A stretch of 64,000 bases of DNA, taken from NCBI GenBank assembly GCA_900116485.1, contig FPAX01000001.1, positions 434,001 to 498,000 on the forward strand. The letters run 5' to 3'. Made by a program: the position numbers and the translations under genes. Positions 41,537 to 50,027 of this stretch are shown here, in pieces (within the stretch, counting starts at the first letter, position 1; the number at the start of each line of letters is the position of its first letter). Under the pieces are notes generated by a model that did not search any database, was not told where the DNA came from, and saw only the letters and a list, made by a program, of their open reading frames with translations. This DNA is from Selenomonas sp. GACV-9 (GTDB taxonomy: Bacteria > Bacillota > Negativicutes > Selenomonadales > Selenomonadaceae).

Positions 41537-43285
41537 TTACAAATTTGCCAGAATATCCTCTGCAATCTGCTCCGCCGTTAAGTGATTTTCTTTAGCCAAA
41601 GTTCCATAATCATAGCGGTCATAGAATTTCTTGGACAGACCGAAGTTCAGCACCTTCATTTTGTCTGCGCTGTAGAAGCAGGCAATCTTTTCGCCGAAAC
41701 CGCCATCCAGCACACCATCTTCCAAGGTTGCCACCAGTTCATGGTTCTCCTTCAGTTTTTCCAGCAATTCCTTATCCTGCCCGGTGATAAACAGCGGATT
41801 GATCAGCGTGGCCTCGATGCCCTGTTCTTTGAGTTTGGTCGCTGCTTCTTCCGCCAGATTATAGAAATTGCCCAAGCCGATCAGGGCTACATGGCTGCCT
41901 TCCTTCACCACTTCGTACCGATTGAGTTCGTCATAAGACTTGCGCACCGGACGCTTGGAGCTGCCTACCATAGCATGGGGAACGCGGATAGCCACGGGAT
42001 ATTTTTCCTGTGGGATAGCCCAGTCCAGCATGGCCTGATATTCTTCCGGAGAAGTCGGTGCCAGATACACGAGGTTCGGGATATTGCTCATCATGGGAAT
42101 ATCGTAGAACCCCAGATGTGTCACATCGTTCATGCCGTACATGGAGGCCCAGAACACCAGGAAGGTTGCCGGGCTATTATTGACGCAGACATCCTGCGCC
42201 AGCTGATCATAGGTGCGCTGAAAGAAACTTGAATAGTCTCCAAAGACAGGATGAGCACCATTTTTAGCCAACCCAGATGCCATGGCTACGGCCTGCTCCT
42301 CAGCAATGCCCACGTCAATGTAGTGTTCTCCAAGTTCCTCACGACGAGCTTGCGTAAGCCCCATGCTGGCCGGAGTAGCTGCAGAGATGGCAAGGAATTT
42401 CTTATCTTCCTTGGCCAGCCGCAGGAAAGTTTCGGCGGTCTGCTCTGCGTAGGGATCAACCAGCGCCTGCTTGACCTCGCCCGTTTCAATATCAAAGGGC
42501 ATATGCCAATGCCAGTCTTCTTTGTTCTCTTCGGCAAACTTATAGCCTTTTCCCTTTTGAGTGACGATATGCAACACCACAGGATGATCGATATCCTTGA
42601 CTTCCTCCAGAGCCGCAATCATCGCCTCGACATCATTGCCATCGGCCACGAAGCGATAATCAAGCCCCATTGCCTTGAACAGATTACGCTCTGACTTACC
42701 GTTGGTATCACGCAGCTCTTTGAAGCCCTTATACATGCCGCCATGCACCTCGGCAATGCTCTGGTCATTATCGTTGAACATAATAATCAGATTGGACTTC
42801 ATTTCCCCGGCAGTATCCATCCCTTCCAAGGCTTCGCCGCCACTCATGGAACCATCACCGATAATGGCAATGATGTTTTCCTTGTCGCCCTTGAGGTCAC
42901 GTGCCTTGGCCAGTCCCGTTGCCAGACTGATGGATGTAGACGTATGCCCCACATTGAACATGTCATGCGGACTTTCTTCTGGATTGGTATAGCCAGACAC
43001 ATCATCATAATGCTCCTCATAGAGATAGGCATCCTTACGGCCTGTCAGCATCTTATGAGGATAGGCCTGATGGGAAATATCAAAGACAAACTTGTCCTTC
43101 GGTGAATCAAAGACCGTATGCAGGGCGATAGTAGCCTCCACAATACCAAAATCCGGGCCGAAGTGGCCGCCATGGATACTTGCTCTTTTCAGCATGGCAT
43201 CCCGCATTTCGTGAGCCAGCACCTTACGCTGCTCTGCCGAAAAACCTTTGATATCCTGGGGGCCATTGACTTTCTCTAAATACAT
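41537..43285 (-). CDS. DXS-like thiamine-diphosphate enzyme, copy 1
   Basis: 582-residue transketolase-fold protein related to 1-deoxy-D-xylulose-5-phosphate synthase but shorter than the usual 620-640. The ThDP motif is GDGSMSGGEALEGMD..FNDNDQSI; HQAYPHKMLTGRKD matches DXS. The catalytic Glu segment reads DVGIAEEQAVAMASGLA where classical DXS has AEQHAV, so the conserved His is replaced. AAAGGAGC supports ATG 43285, with a MerR-type promoter at 43341. This suggests a specialised paralogue (reaction of pyruvate with another aldehyde?) rather than the housekeeping enzyme. Copy 2 is at 62492. Confidence 0.88.
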   Translation of the reverse strand: MYLEKVNGPQDIKGFSAEQRKVLAHEMRDAMLKRASIHGGHFGPDFGIVEATIALHTVFDSPKDKFVFDISHQAYPHKMLTGRKDAYLYEEHYDDVSGYTNPEESPHDMFNVGHTSTSISLATGLAKARDLKGDKENIIAIIGDGSMSGGEALEGMDTAGEMKSNLIIMFNDNDQSIAEVHGGMYKGFKELRDTNGKSERNLFKAMGLDYRFVADGNDVEAMIAALEEVKDIDHPVVLHIVTQKGKGYKFAEENKEDWHWHMPFDIETGEVKQALVDPYAEQTAETFLRLAKEDKKFLAISAATPASMGLTQARREELGEHYIDVGIAEEQAVAMASGLAKNGAHPVFGDYSSFFQRTYDQLAQDVCVNNSPATFLVFWASMYGMNDVTHLGFYDIPMMSNIPNLVYLAPTSPEEYQAMLDWAIPQEKYPVAIRVPHAMVGSSKRPVRKSYDELNRYEVVKEGSHVALIGLGNFYNLAEEAATKLKEQGIEATLINPLFITGQDKELLEKLKENHELVATLEDGVLDGGFGEKIACFYSADKMKVLNFGLSKKFYDRYDYGTLAKENHLTAEQIAEDILANL

Positions 43286-43340
43286 AAACTTGCTCCTTTG
43301 CTCTATCTTACAAACTTCAAAATTTCAGCTGATGATTGTA

Positions 43341-43371
43341 AGTCTATACCTTGGAGCAAACTTCAAGTCAA
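43341..43371 (-). promoter_or_regulatory. MerR-type promoter for the DXS-like gene
   Basis: Reverse strand: TTGACT (43366-43371), 19-base spacer with ACTTGAAGTttGCTCCAAGG, then TAGACT (43341-43346). It lies back to back with the merR promoter. Confidence 0.82.
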
Positions 43372-43404
43372 TAGCCTTTTGTAAAAAAATTTTGTAAAAT
43401 ATTC

Positions 43405-43435
43405 TTGACTTAGAGCGAACTCCAAGTGTTAAACT
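43405..43435 (+). promoter_or_regulatory. MerR-type promoter of the merR gene
   Basis: TTGACT (43405-43410), 19-base spacer TAGAGCGAACTCCAAGTGT, TAAACT (43430-43435). Same dyad as the other sites, so the regulator probably controls itself. Confidence 0.82.
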
Positions 43436-43475
43436 TAAAGCATGATATGCGTTTCCCCACAGTGAGGTGAGATAG

Positions 43476-43847
43476 ATGACCATCAAAGAAGTAAGTGAGA
43501 AATACGATTTGTCCGCTGACACAATCCGTTACTATGAACGGATTGGCCTTATCCCCCATGTCCCCCGCAAGGAAAACGGCATCCGGGATTTTGACGAGGC
43601 CTCCTGCGGCTGGGTGGAATTTGTCAAGTGCATGCGCGGCGCCGGGGTGCAGGTAGAAGCCCTTATCGACTACGTTGCCCTATTCTTCCAGAAAGGTACC
43701 GAGGCAGCCCGCAAGGATATTTTAGTAGAGCAGCGTGCCCGCCTGCAGGAACAGCTGGAAACCTTGCAAACCACCATTGAGCGGCTGGATTACAAGATTA
43801 CCCATTACAATGAAATTCTCAAGTGCTCGGAAAAACTCAAATCTTAA
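43476..43847 (+). CDS. AdhR-like MerR-family regulator
   Basis: 123-residue MerR protein. HTH: IKEVSEKYDLSADTIRYYERIGLIPHVPRKENGIRDF; the coiled-coil dimer helix follows (LQEQLETLQTTIERLDYKI). Cysteines are at residues 44, 52 and 117. Cys52 falls at the position of the conserved Cys52 of B. subtilis AdhR, which is reported as needed for aldehyde response. GAGGTGAGATAG precedes ATG 43476. It sits opposite the DXS-like gene between matching promoters and is the best candidate for the 19-bp-spacer sites across the window. Confidence 0.92.
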   Translation: MTIKEVSEKYDLSADTIRYYERIGLIPHVPRKENGIRDFDEASCGWVEFVKCMRGAGVQVEALIDYVALFFQKGTEAARKDILVEQRARLQEQLETLQTTIERLDYKITHYNEILKCSEKLKS

Positions 43848-43869
43848 TCCCTATATCCCCAAAATGCAG

Positions 43870-43911
43870 AAAAATGGTGCCAACCGCAAAGTTAGCACCA
43901 TTTTTCTTTTT
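43870..43911 (+). terminator. Terminator of merR
   Basis: AAAAATGGTGC (43870-43880) pairs with GCACCATTTTT (43895-43905), then CTTTTT. Confidence 0.85.
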
Positions 43912-44008
43912 GCATCACTCAAAAGCCAGACCATCAAATCAGATTTTTACATCTTCTGCTGAAGCCTTGATTTCCTCACCGCCATTGCCCATGGCACAGC
44001 ATATCTAA

Positions 44009-44105
44009 CTATTTCGGAAGTTTGGCCTGCTCCTCACGCAACCATTGAAGCCGCTGCTTCTCCCTGTTAATCGCCTGACGTAAAATCAGAGAAGCTTCCA
44101 GAATG
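44009..44105 (-). pseudogene. Unknown gene remnant, C-terminal end only
   Basis: The reverse strand encodes MFILEASLILRQAINREK..LQWLREEQAKLPK and ends in TAG at 44009-44011. The helix-rich ending looks like the C-terminus of a real protein, but I do not recognise it and no start signal is present. It runs opposite to and overlaps the start of the hydrolase at 44103. Confidence 0.35.
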
Positions 44106-44975
44106 AACATATCGACCTTATGCAGGAATCTCGGGAGAAATACGAGAAGCACGGGAGTCAGCCTTGCCCAAAGCAAGGATTTGAGCATTCAAGGTGACCA
44201 TGGTAAACTTTCCGCTATACTTCAGACTCCTGATGGAGCAAAGGATTACCCACTGGTGATTGTCTGCCATGGTTTTACTTCTAACAAGGATACGGAGCTG
44301 ATACATACGCTTGCCAATAACTTAGAAAAGAATGGCATTGCCAGCCTCCGTTTTGACTTTAACGGCCATGGCAAAAGTGAAGGCCTCTTCCATGACATGA
44401 CAGTACTCAATGAAATCGAGGATGCTAAAAAGGTTTATGATTACGCTGCCAAACTCCCCCATGTGACATCCATTTCCCTGGCAGGCCATTCCCAAGGCGG
44501 CGTGGTGGCCAGCATGACTGCGGGTATTCTTGGCACCGAAAAAGTCAAAAGCCTGGCTCTAATGGCACCAGCAGCTGTACTGCGAGATGATGCCATTCGC
44601 GGGATTTGTATGAATGCTCATTATGACGCTAATAATCTCCCAGAAACTATTCCTCTCTATAACGACCTTCAACTAGGCAAAAATTATGTTCTGACCGCCC
44701 AGACGCTCCCAATCTACGAAACAGCAGTCAGGTACCAGGGTCCTGCCTTCATGATTCACGGCACTGGGGATGTCATCGTCCCCTACACTTACAGCCAGCG
44801 GTATCACAGAATTTATTTCAATGGCCAGCTAAAGCTTGTTCCCGGAAAAGACCATGGCTTTACCCATGATATCAAAGGTGCTTGCCAAGCAGTAACTGAC
44901 TACTTTGTTACACAACTAAAAAATAACACTACAATGGATACCTATTCAGATACCCTTTATATCATGCAAAAATAA
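44103..44975 (+). CDS. Alpha/beta hydrolase, N-terminus uncertain
   Basis: 290 residues. Domain begins KDLSIQGDHGKLSAILQTPDG; oxyanion HGFTSNKDTEL; nucleophile GHSQGG (Ser near residue 131); Asp in GTGDVIVPY; His in GKDHGF. Similar to FAE/feruloyl-esterase-like serine hydrolases. No ribosome binding site precedes ATG 44103, and the first 24 residues do not resemble a signal peptide, unlike relatives that have one, so the original 5' end may be lost. Convergent with the MATE remnant. Confidence 0.75.
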   Translation: MNISTLCRNLGRNTRSTGVSLAQSKDLSIQGDHGKLSAILQTPDGAKDYPLVIVCHGFTSNKDTELIHTLANNLEKNGIASLRFDFNGHGKSEGLFHDMTVLNEIEDAKKVYDYAAKLPHVTSISLAGHSQGGVVASMTAGILGTEKVKSLALMAPAAVLRDDAIRGICMNAHYDANNLPETIPLYNDLQLGKNYVLTAQTLPIYETAVRYQGPAFMIHGTGDVIVPYTYSQRYHRIYFNGQLKLVPGKDHGFTHDIKGACQAVTDYFVTQLKNNTTMDTYSDTLYIMQK

Positions 44976-44989
44976 ATATTAATAAACAT

Positions 44990-45021
44990 GGGCTGATGCA
45001 AAGAATGCTTTGCATCAGCCC
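44990..45021. other. 14-bp hairpin after the hydrolase
   Basis: GGGCTGATGCAAAG / CTTTGCATCAGCCC with an AATG loop. No T-run follows (ACTCATT), so termination is plausible but not certain. Confidence 0.55.
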
Positions 45022-45132
45022 ACTCATTATGCTTAGTTCTAAAAATGTGCCTGTATGTTCTGATTATCAAAATAAAATGGCGTAGACATATATCATTCCA
45101 GACGACGTGCCATATTATAAAACATCATTTTC

Positions 45133-45485
45133 TCAGGACTGACTGGTCAGCAATTTTCTGCCCCAATCAGACTGGCTGTTCCGATAGAGAAACAGGGCCA
45201 AGATTCCGCTGAAGAAGCTGGCTATCGGCGGCATCAGCCAGATTCCCAGCAAGCCATAGACAGGGGCCAGCAGGAACAGTAATGCGGTAGGCAGAACCAG
45301 CGTGCCCACGAAGGACAGCAGCAGGGAACGCCCCGGCATGTCCAGGGCCGTGAAATATGACGAGAAGCACAGGTCCATCCACCCCGCCAGATAGGAAAAG
45401 GCTCAACGGAATATTATCCCAGGTGTAATAGACATCCAGCCGCCGGCCGCCAAAGAAGGCCAAGGTAAGGATTGACCCCAAGGCA
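45133..45485 (-). pseudogene. MATE efflux pump remnant
   Basis: Reverse frame GSILTLAFFGGRRLDV..NIPLSLFLSGG shifts by frame near 45375 into DLCFSSYFTALDMPGRSLLLSFV and ends SDWGRKLLTSQS. That is the last quarter of a MATE-family drug/sodium antiporter. About 330 N-terminal residues are missing: the frame begins right after the 45497 gene. Frameshifted and truncated, so inactive. Confidence 0.78.
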
Positions 45486-45496
45486 ATATAAGTCGT

Positions 45497-47149
45497 TTAG
45501 GGCAAGATTCCCTGCAGATAGGTGAAACCACCCATCATATTGCGAACCTCAAAGCCTGACTGCTTCAGCATACGTTCCATGAAATATCCGTTCATGCCGA
45601 TTTTGCAGATGACCACCAGAGGCCTTTTTTTATCCAGCTTATCCAGCTGTTCCCGCATTTTTGCCGCCGGGATATTGATTGCGCCCTCTACATGACCTGC
45701 CGCAAACATTTCCGGCGGACGCACATCGATGATCAATGCCCCCCGCTCCTGTTCTGCCACCAGTTCCGCCGGCAACAGGGGATTAGTCAGCCCCTGCAGG
45801 ATGTTATCGCCATAGTATCCGGCCATATTCACCGGGTCTTTGGCTGAAGAGAAGGGCGGCGCATAGGCAAGCTCCAAATCTTCCAAATCATACACCGTGC
45901 CGCCTAAACGCAAAACAGAAGCCAACACATCAATCCGCTTATCCACGCCCTTTTTACCAATTGCCTGGGCACCAAGGACCTTGCCATCCTGCAGGCTGAA
46001 CAGCACTTTAAGGGCGAAGGGCTCCGCCTGGGGATAATAGGATGCATGATCATTGGGATAGGTGATGGTATAACGATAGTCTTTGCCATAAACCAGCCCC
46101 GCCTGCTGCAAGGCCCGCTCGTTTTTGCCAGTGGCGGCAGCAGTCAAAGAAAAGACCTTGAGCACAGAACTACCCACCACGCCGGCATACTTGCGTTTTT
46201 TGCCAGCAATATTGTCAGCGGCCAGCCGCCCCTGACGGTTGGCGGGACCAGCCAAAGGCAACGCCGCCTTCTTTCCCGTCAGGCCGTCAAAGGTCATCAC
46301 CGCATCACCTACGGCAAAGACTGCCGGGGCGCTGGTCTGCATATATTCATCAACTAAAATATGCCCTCGCTCCCCCAGCTTGATACCACTGTCCTGCAGG
46401 AATGCCGTATCCGGGCGCACGCCAATGGCCAGCACCACAAAATCAGCCGTCAACACCTCTTGAGGAATTTTAACGCCAATGGTGCCATTCCCAGGATGAA
46501 GGAATTCCTGTACACCCTGCTCCAATAGCAGTTTCACGCCATTCTGACGCAGTTCTGCTTCTGCCAGGGCTGCCATATCCGTATCAAAAGGAGCCAGAAT
46601 ATGGGGTGCTGCTTCCACCAATGTCACGGACAGGCCCTGGGCCTGCAGATTCTCCGCCGCTTCCACGCCGATGAAACCGCCGCCGACCACCACGGCACGC
46701 CCCTGAGGATAATCCCCGGCCAGCTTCTTCAAAACCGCAGCATCTGGTACATTGCGCAGGGTTACAATGCGTTCATGGTCGATGCCCGGAATCGGCGGCC
46801 GCAGGGGCTGGGCACCCGGAGACAGCAGCAGGGCATCATAGCTTTCCGGATATTCTTCCTCCCCATGGCGAATAACTACCTGGCGGGCTGCCGTATCCAC
46901 CTTTATGACTTCGCTTTGCACCCGCACATCCACATGAAAAAGCCCGCGGAATTTTGCCGGTGTCATCACCAGCAAATCTTCCTGCCGAGGAATAACGCCC
47001 CCTACATAATAGGGCAGGCCGCAATTGGCAAAGGAAATATCGCCGCCACGCTCCACCAGAATGATTTCTGCCCCTTCGTCCAGCCGCCGCAGACGGGCAG
47101 CTGCCGTAGCACCGCCTGCCACGCCGCCAACTACGATATATTTTGCCAT
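45497..47149 (-). CDS. CoA-disulfide reductase with rhodanese domain
   Basis: 550-residue FAD/NAD(P)H enzyme. FAD motif VGGVAGGATAAARLRRLDE; active Cys in SFANCGLPYY (about residue 43); NAD motif VVVGGGFIGVEAAENL; FAD motif 2 VFAVGDAV. The dimerisation domain spans 340-455. The C-terminal rhodanese (about 460-550) has VDVR-like IIDVRPPEMFAAGHVEGAINIP and a Cys in VICKIGMNGY. Fused CoADR-Rhd proteins reduce CoA disulfides or persulfides/polysulfide. GGAGGTATGATT precedes ATG 47149. Fits the redox-stress theme. Confidence 0.92.
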   Translation of the reverse strand: MAKYIVVGGVAGGATAAARLRRLDEGAEIILVERGGDISFANCGLPYYVGGVIPRQEDLLVMTPAKFRGLFHVDVRVQSEVIKVDTAARQVVIRHGEEEYPESYDALLLSPGAQPLRPPIPGIDHERIVTLRNVPDAAVLKKLAGDYPQGRAVVVGGGFIGVEAAENLQAQGLSVTLVEAAPHILAPFDTDMAALAEAELRQNGVKLLLEQGVQEFLHPGNGTIGVKIPQEVLTADFVVLAIGVRPDTAFLQDSGIKLGERGHILVDEYMQTSAPAVFAVGDAVMTFDGLTGKKAALPLAGPANRQGRLAADNIAGKKRKYAGVVGSSVLKVFSLTAAATGKNERALQQAGLVYGKDYRYTITYPNDHASYYPQAEPFALKVLFSLQDGKVLGAQAIGKKGVDKRIDVLASVLRLGGTVYDLEDLELAYAPPFSSAKDPVNMAGYYGDNILQGLTNPLLPAELVAEQERGALIIDVRPPEMFAAGHVEGAINIPAAKMREQLDKLDKKRPLVVICKIGMNGYFMERMLKQSGFEVRNMMGGFTYLQGILP

Positions 47150-47369
47150 AATCATACCTCCAAACGAATATCAATTTCTCGATGTTATTATGATTATAGC
47201 AATTTACCGGATAATCGTTCGTGATTCAATCACTTTTACATATCCGTGCAAGGTTTGCTGGATTCCCCAGGCCCGCATTGGCCCAGAGTTTTGATATTTT
47301 TTTATATGTACTTGCTATGTCATACCGCTACTACCTGCATTTTGCAAGTCTTTCTGCAAATAAGTCAAA

Positions 47370-47415
47370 AATCCCCTTAAGCAAGCCCTTGAAAAAGTGC
47401 TCACTTAAGGGGATT
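47370..47415. terminator. Terminator between CoADR upstream region and PLP remnant
   Basis: AATCCCCTTAAG (47370-47381) pairs with CTTAAGGGGATT (47404-47415). The rest of 47150-47428 carries the CoADR promoter (TATAAT on the reverse strand near 47195) and nothing else I can assign. Confidence 0.8.
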
Positions 47416-47428
47416 TCATTCACTATCT

Positions 47429-47992
47429 TCAGTGGTCAGACTTCAGCCCAGCCCCGCACATGGAGATCAGGGCATCGCGGGTACGTCCATGCTCCTCGCA
47501 ATAGTGTAAATAACCAGCATATACAGCAGCAGTGGTATGTTCTGCATATATGCCCCGGCGGGACAGCGCTTCCCGGGCAGCGAGGATCTTATCCTCAGGA
47601 ATGGTGGCCGCCTTCACCTTGTGGCGGTAAATATAGTCCAGGATCTCTGCCCCCCGCATAGGTAAGCCGATAGCAATCCCTTCTGCCTGCGTGCGTTCCA
47701 CCGGCTCCGGCGAAATGTCATGCCCGCCTTTTTCCATAGCCTTGATAAAAGGCTGGCAGCGTTCACTCTGTACAATCACGACCTGAGGGAAATGGTCGAT
47801 GGAACCGCTGGCCAGCAGTTCCTCCAGCCCCTTCATGACACCGATGAACAAAGTGCCATTGCCCAGCGGGATGAAGATATGCTCCGGAATCCTGCCCAGC
47901 TGCTCAAAGGTTTCGTATATATAGGTTTTGGTTCCCTCGTAGAAGAAGGGATTATACACATGGTTGGCATAATACACGCCTTCATTTTCCAC
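47429..47992 (-). pseudogene. PLP-dependent lyase/threonine-synthase-like remnant
   Basis: The 187-residue frame begins inside a fold type II PLP enzyme: YANHVYNPFFYEGTKTYIYETFEQLG, PLGNGTLFIGVMKGLEELL (phosphate loop GNG), ERTQAEGIAIGLPMRGAEILDYI, ALSRRGIYAEHTTAAVYAGYL. The N-terminal half with the PLP lysine is missing. It abuts a RidA fragment on the same strand, an order (YheO regulator, RidA, PLP enzyme) that suggests an operon which lost internal DNA. Confidence 0.78.
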
Positions 47993-48009
47993 CTTAGCCC
48001 GGAATCGGC

Positions 48010-48115
48010 AATATCTGACACATAAACATGCATCATCACGACCTGATCACGGCTGAGGCCTGCTCCCATCAGCACTTTTTCCATATTATGGAGGGCCTGC
48101 TCTGCCTGGAAAAGA
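48010..48115 (-). pseudogene. RidA-family remnant
   Basis: A short reverse frame encodes QALHNMEKVLMGAGLSRDQVVMMHVYVSDIADSG, the middle of RidA enamine/imine deaminases. Both the N-terminal part and the conserved C-terminal arginine region are gone. Confidence 0.7.
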
Positions 48116-48118
48116 CCA

Positions 48119-48428
48119 TATCTTCCACCCGGTCAGGAGAAACATCCTTCTTGACCGTTGGTTTTTCCTTCACCTGGGGCAGGAAGGACTGAATGTATTC
48201 TGCCTGCTGCAACATCCTTGTCATGTCGATATTGATACAGAGCGCACCGATCAGTTTGCCCTCATCATCACGAATCATAACCGACGACGTACGAATCAGC
48301 TTGCCCTTCTTGCGAAAGAAATCATTAGCTATAAAATCCTCATTTGTATCGCCCTGTTCCATGGCACTTTTGACAAAGTGCTCAAAGCGCTGGCCAATCT
48401 TCCCGCCCTCTATTTTATTTTGAAGCAA
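48119..48428 (-). pseudogene. YheO-like PAS regulator remnant
   Basis: The frame has KIGQRFEHFVKSAMEQGDTNED, then KGKLIRTSSVMIRDDEGKLIGALCINIDMT, the typical PAS domain of YheO-like regulators. The C-terminal HTH is missing (sequence passes into the RidA fragment) and the upstream part is truncated. Confidence 0.72.
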
Positions 48429-48568
48429 TCAATTGGACAGCAGGAAATCTAGCCTGTATCACGAAGTTATGGAGAAGCGGACGTTCCATTTTTCGTTCCC
48501 AGAAGGTATTTCATGAAGGAGCTATACGGCGTTTGAGACACGCAACGGCCATCGAAGGAGGAATATCT

Positions 48569-49942
48569 ATGAATACCCTCAAAACCGTCGCCGCCAATAT
48601 CTTTGACCTGGAAAAGGACCGCGCTCCCTTGGAAGAAATCGCGGCGCGCATCTATAGCGGCGGCACCCTCAAAGGCACAAACATGTGCATCCTGATTCTT
48701 GCCATTTTCATTGCCTCGATTGGTCTGAACATGAACAGCACCGCCGTCATCATCGGTGCCATGCTGATCTCGCCCCTGATGGGGGTCATCATGTCCCTAG
48801 GCTATGGCATGGCTACTTATGACAGCGCCTATGTCCGGGAATCCTTCCTGAAGCTCGTGTTTCAGGTCACACTCTCCGTCCTGACCTCAGCGGTATATTT
48901 TACCCTCTCCCCCATTGACACCGCTTCCACAGAACTTCTAGCCCGCACGGAGCCGACCATCTGGGACGTGCTTATCGCCATCTTTGGCGGCCTGGCCGGC
49001 ATCATCGGCAGCACCCGCATCGAAAAGAGCAATGTGATTCCCGGCGTAGCTATCGCCACCGCCCTGATGCCGCCCTTATGCACGGCAGGCTATGGACTGG
49101 CCACCTATTCGCCCAAGTTCTTCTTTGGCGCACTCTACCTCTTCTTTATCAACAGCTTCTTCATCTGCCTGACCACCTTTATCGTGCTGAAATTCATCAA
49201 GATTCCTGCCAAGACCTATGTATCCGAGCAAGTTTTCCGCCGCCAGCGCTGGCTTCTCTCTCTGTTGGGCGTGCTCATCATCCTGCCCAGCATGTATATG
49301 GCCTACCAGAGCATCCGCAACAATCTGGAACATGCTCAGGTCAAAGCCTATATCGAAAGCAATTTCCAGCAGGGAAACCCGCAAGTCGTCGCCTTTCATC
49401 TGAATCCCCAGGAGAAAAAACTGGATCTGACTCTTATCGGCCGGACGGTTACAGATGAAGAACAGGCCGAACTGGAAAAAAAGCTGCAGACTTATTCCCA
49501 TTTTGCAGACTGGAACCTGCATATCATTCAGAACGATCTGTCCGGCACCGTCCGCGCTGAGGATGTCCAAAACCTCATCAACACCCAGTGGAACGCCGCT
49601 GGAGGAGCAAGCCTTGCCAAGGCCCAGGAAGATTTGCGCAAGTACAAGGAACTGAGCATGCGTTACAGCCCCGCCTACCAGCGATTCGAGGCCGACCAAA
49701 AGCTGCTGGCCAGCATACGGGAAAAAGCCCCTATCCTGTTCCCCTCCTTCACCGGCGTTGAAGGAGCCACCGTTGCCACGGAAAACAAGGATGGCCAAAT
49801 CATCCCCACAGGATTCCTGGCCGTCATTACATGCAAATCACCACTTACCGAAGACGAACAAACCCGCTTGCAAAAATGGCTAAATGCTGAAGCTGAACTT
49901 CCCGTAAGTTTTATCCTGCGAATTACACCAGAAACAGATTAA
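48569..49942 (+). CDS. DUF389 membrane protein
   Basis: 457 residues. An N-terminal block with several helices (TNMCILILAIFIASIGLNMNSTAVIIGAMLISPLMGVIMSLGYG, then IPGVAIATALMPPLCTAGYGLA) is the DUF389 core, followed by a soluble C-terminal half rich in coiled coil. GAAGGAGGAATATCT supports ATG 48569; start 48533 lacks a site. Family function is unknown. The leader 48429-48568 shows nothing definite. It precedes the YkvI-like gene by 85 bases. Confidence 0.9.
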   Translation: MNTLKTVAANIFDLEKDRAPLEEIAARIYSGGTLKGTNMCILILAIFIASIGLNMNSTAVIIGAMLISPLMGVIMSLGYGMATYDSAYVRESFLKLVFQVTLSVLTSAVYFTLSPIDTASTELLARTEPTIWDVLIAIFGGLAGIIGSTRIEKSNVIPGVAIATALMPPLCTAGYGLATYSPKFFFGALYLFFINSFFICLTTFIVLKFIKIPAKTYVSEQVFRRQRWLLSLLGVLIILPSMYMAYQSIRNNLEHAQVKAYIESNFQQGNPQVVAFHLNPQEKKLDLTLIGRTVTDEEQAELEKKLQTYSHFADWNLHIIQNDLSGTVRAEDVQNLINTQWNAAGGASLAKAQEDLRKYKELSMRYSPAYQRFEADQKLLASIREKAPILFPSFTGVEGATVATENKDGQIIPTGFLAVITCKSPLTEDEQTRLQKWLNAEAELPVSFILRITPETD

Positions 49943-50027
49943 TACATTATGGAGTATCCCAGGTCATTTGAGTATAAATCAATTTATATTTATATGTTTT
50001 TCATTTTTTGCTATACGAGGTGATTCC

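Noticed and set aside
44118..44306. Reverse frame inside the hydrolase gene
   Set aside because: Antisense to clear hydrolase motifs; no family pattern.
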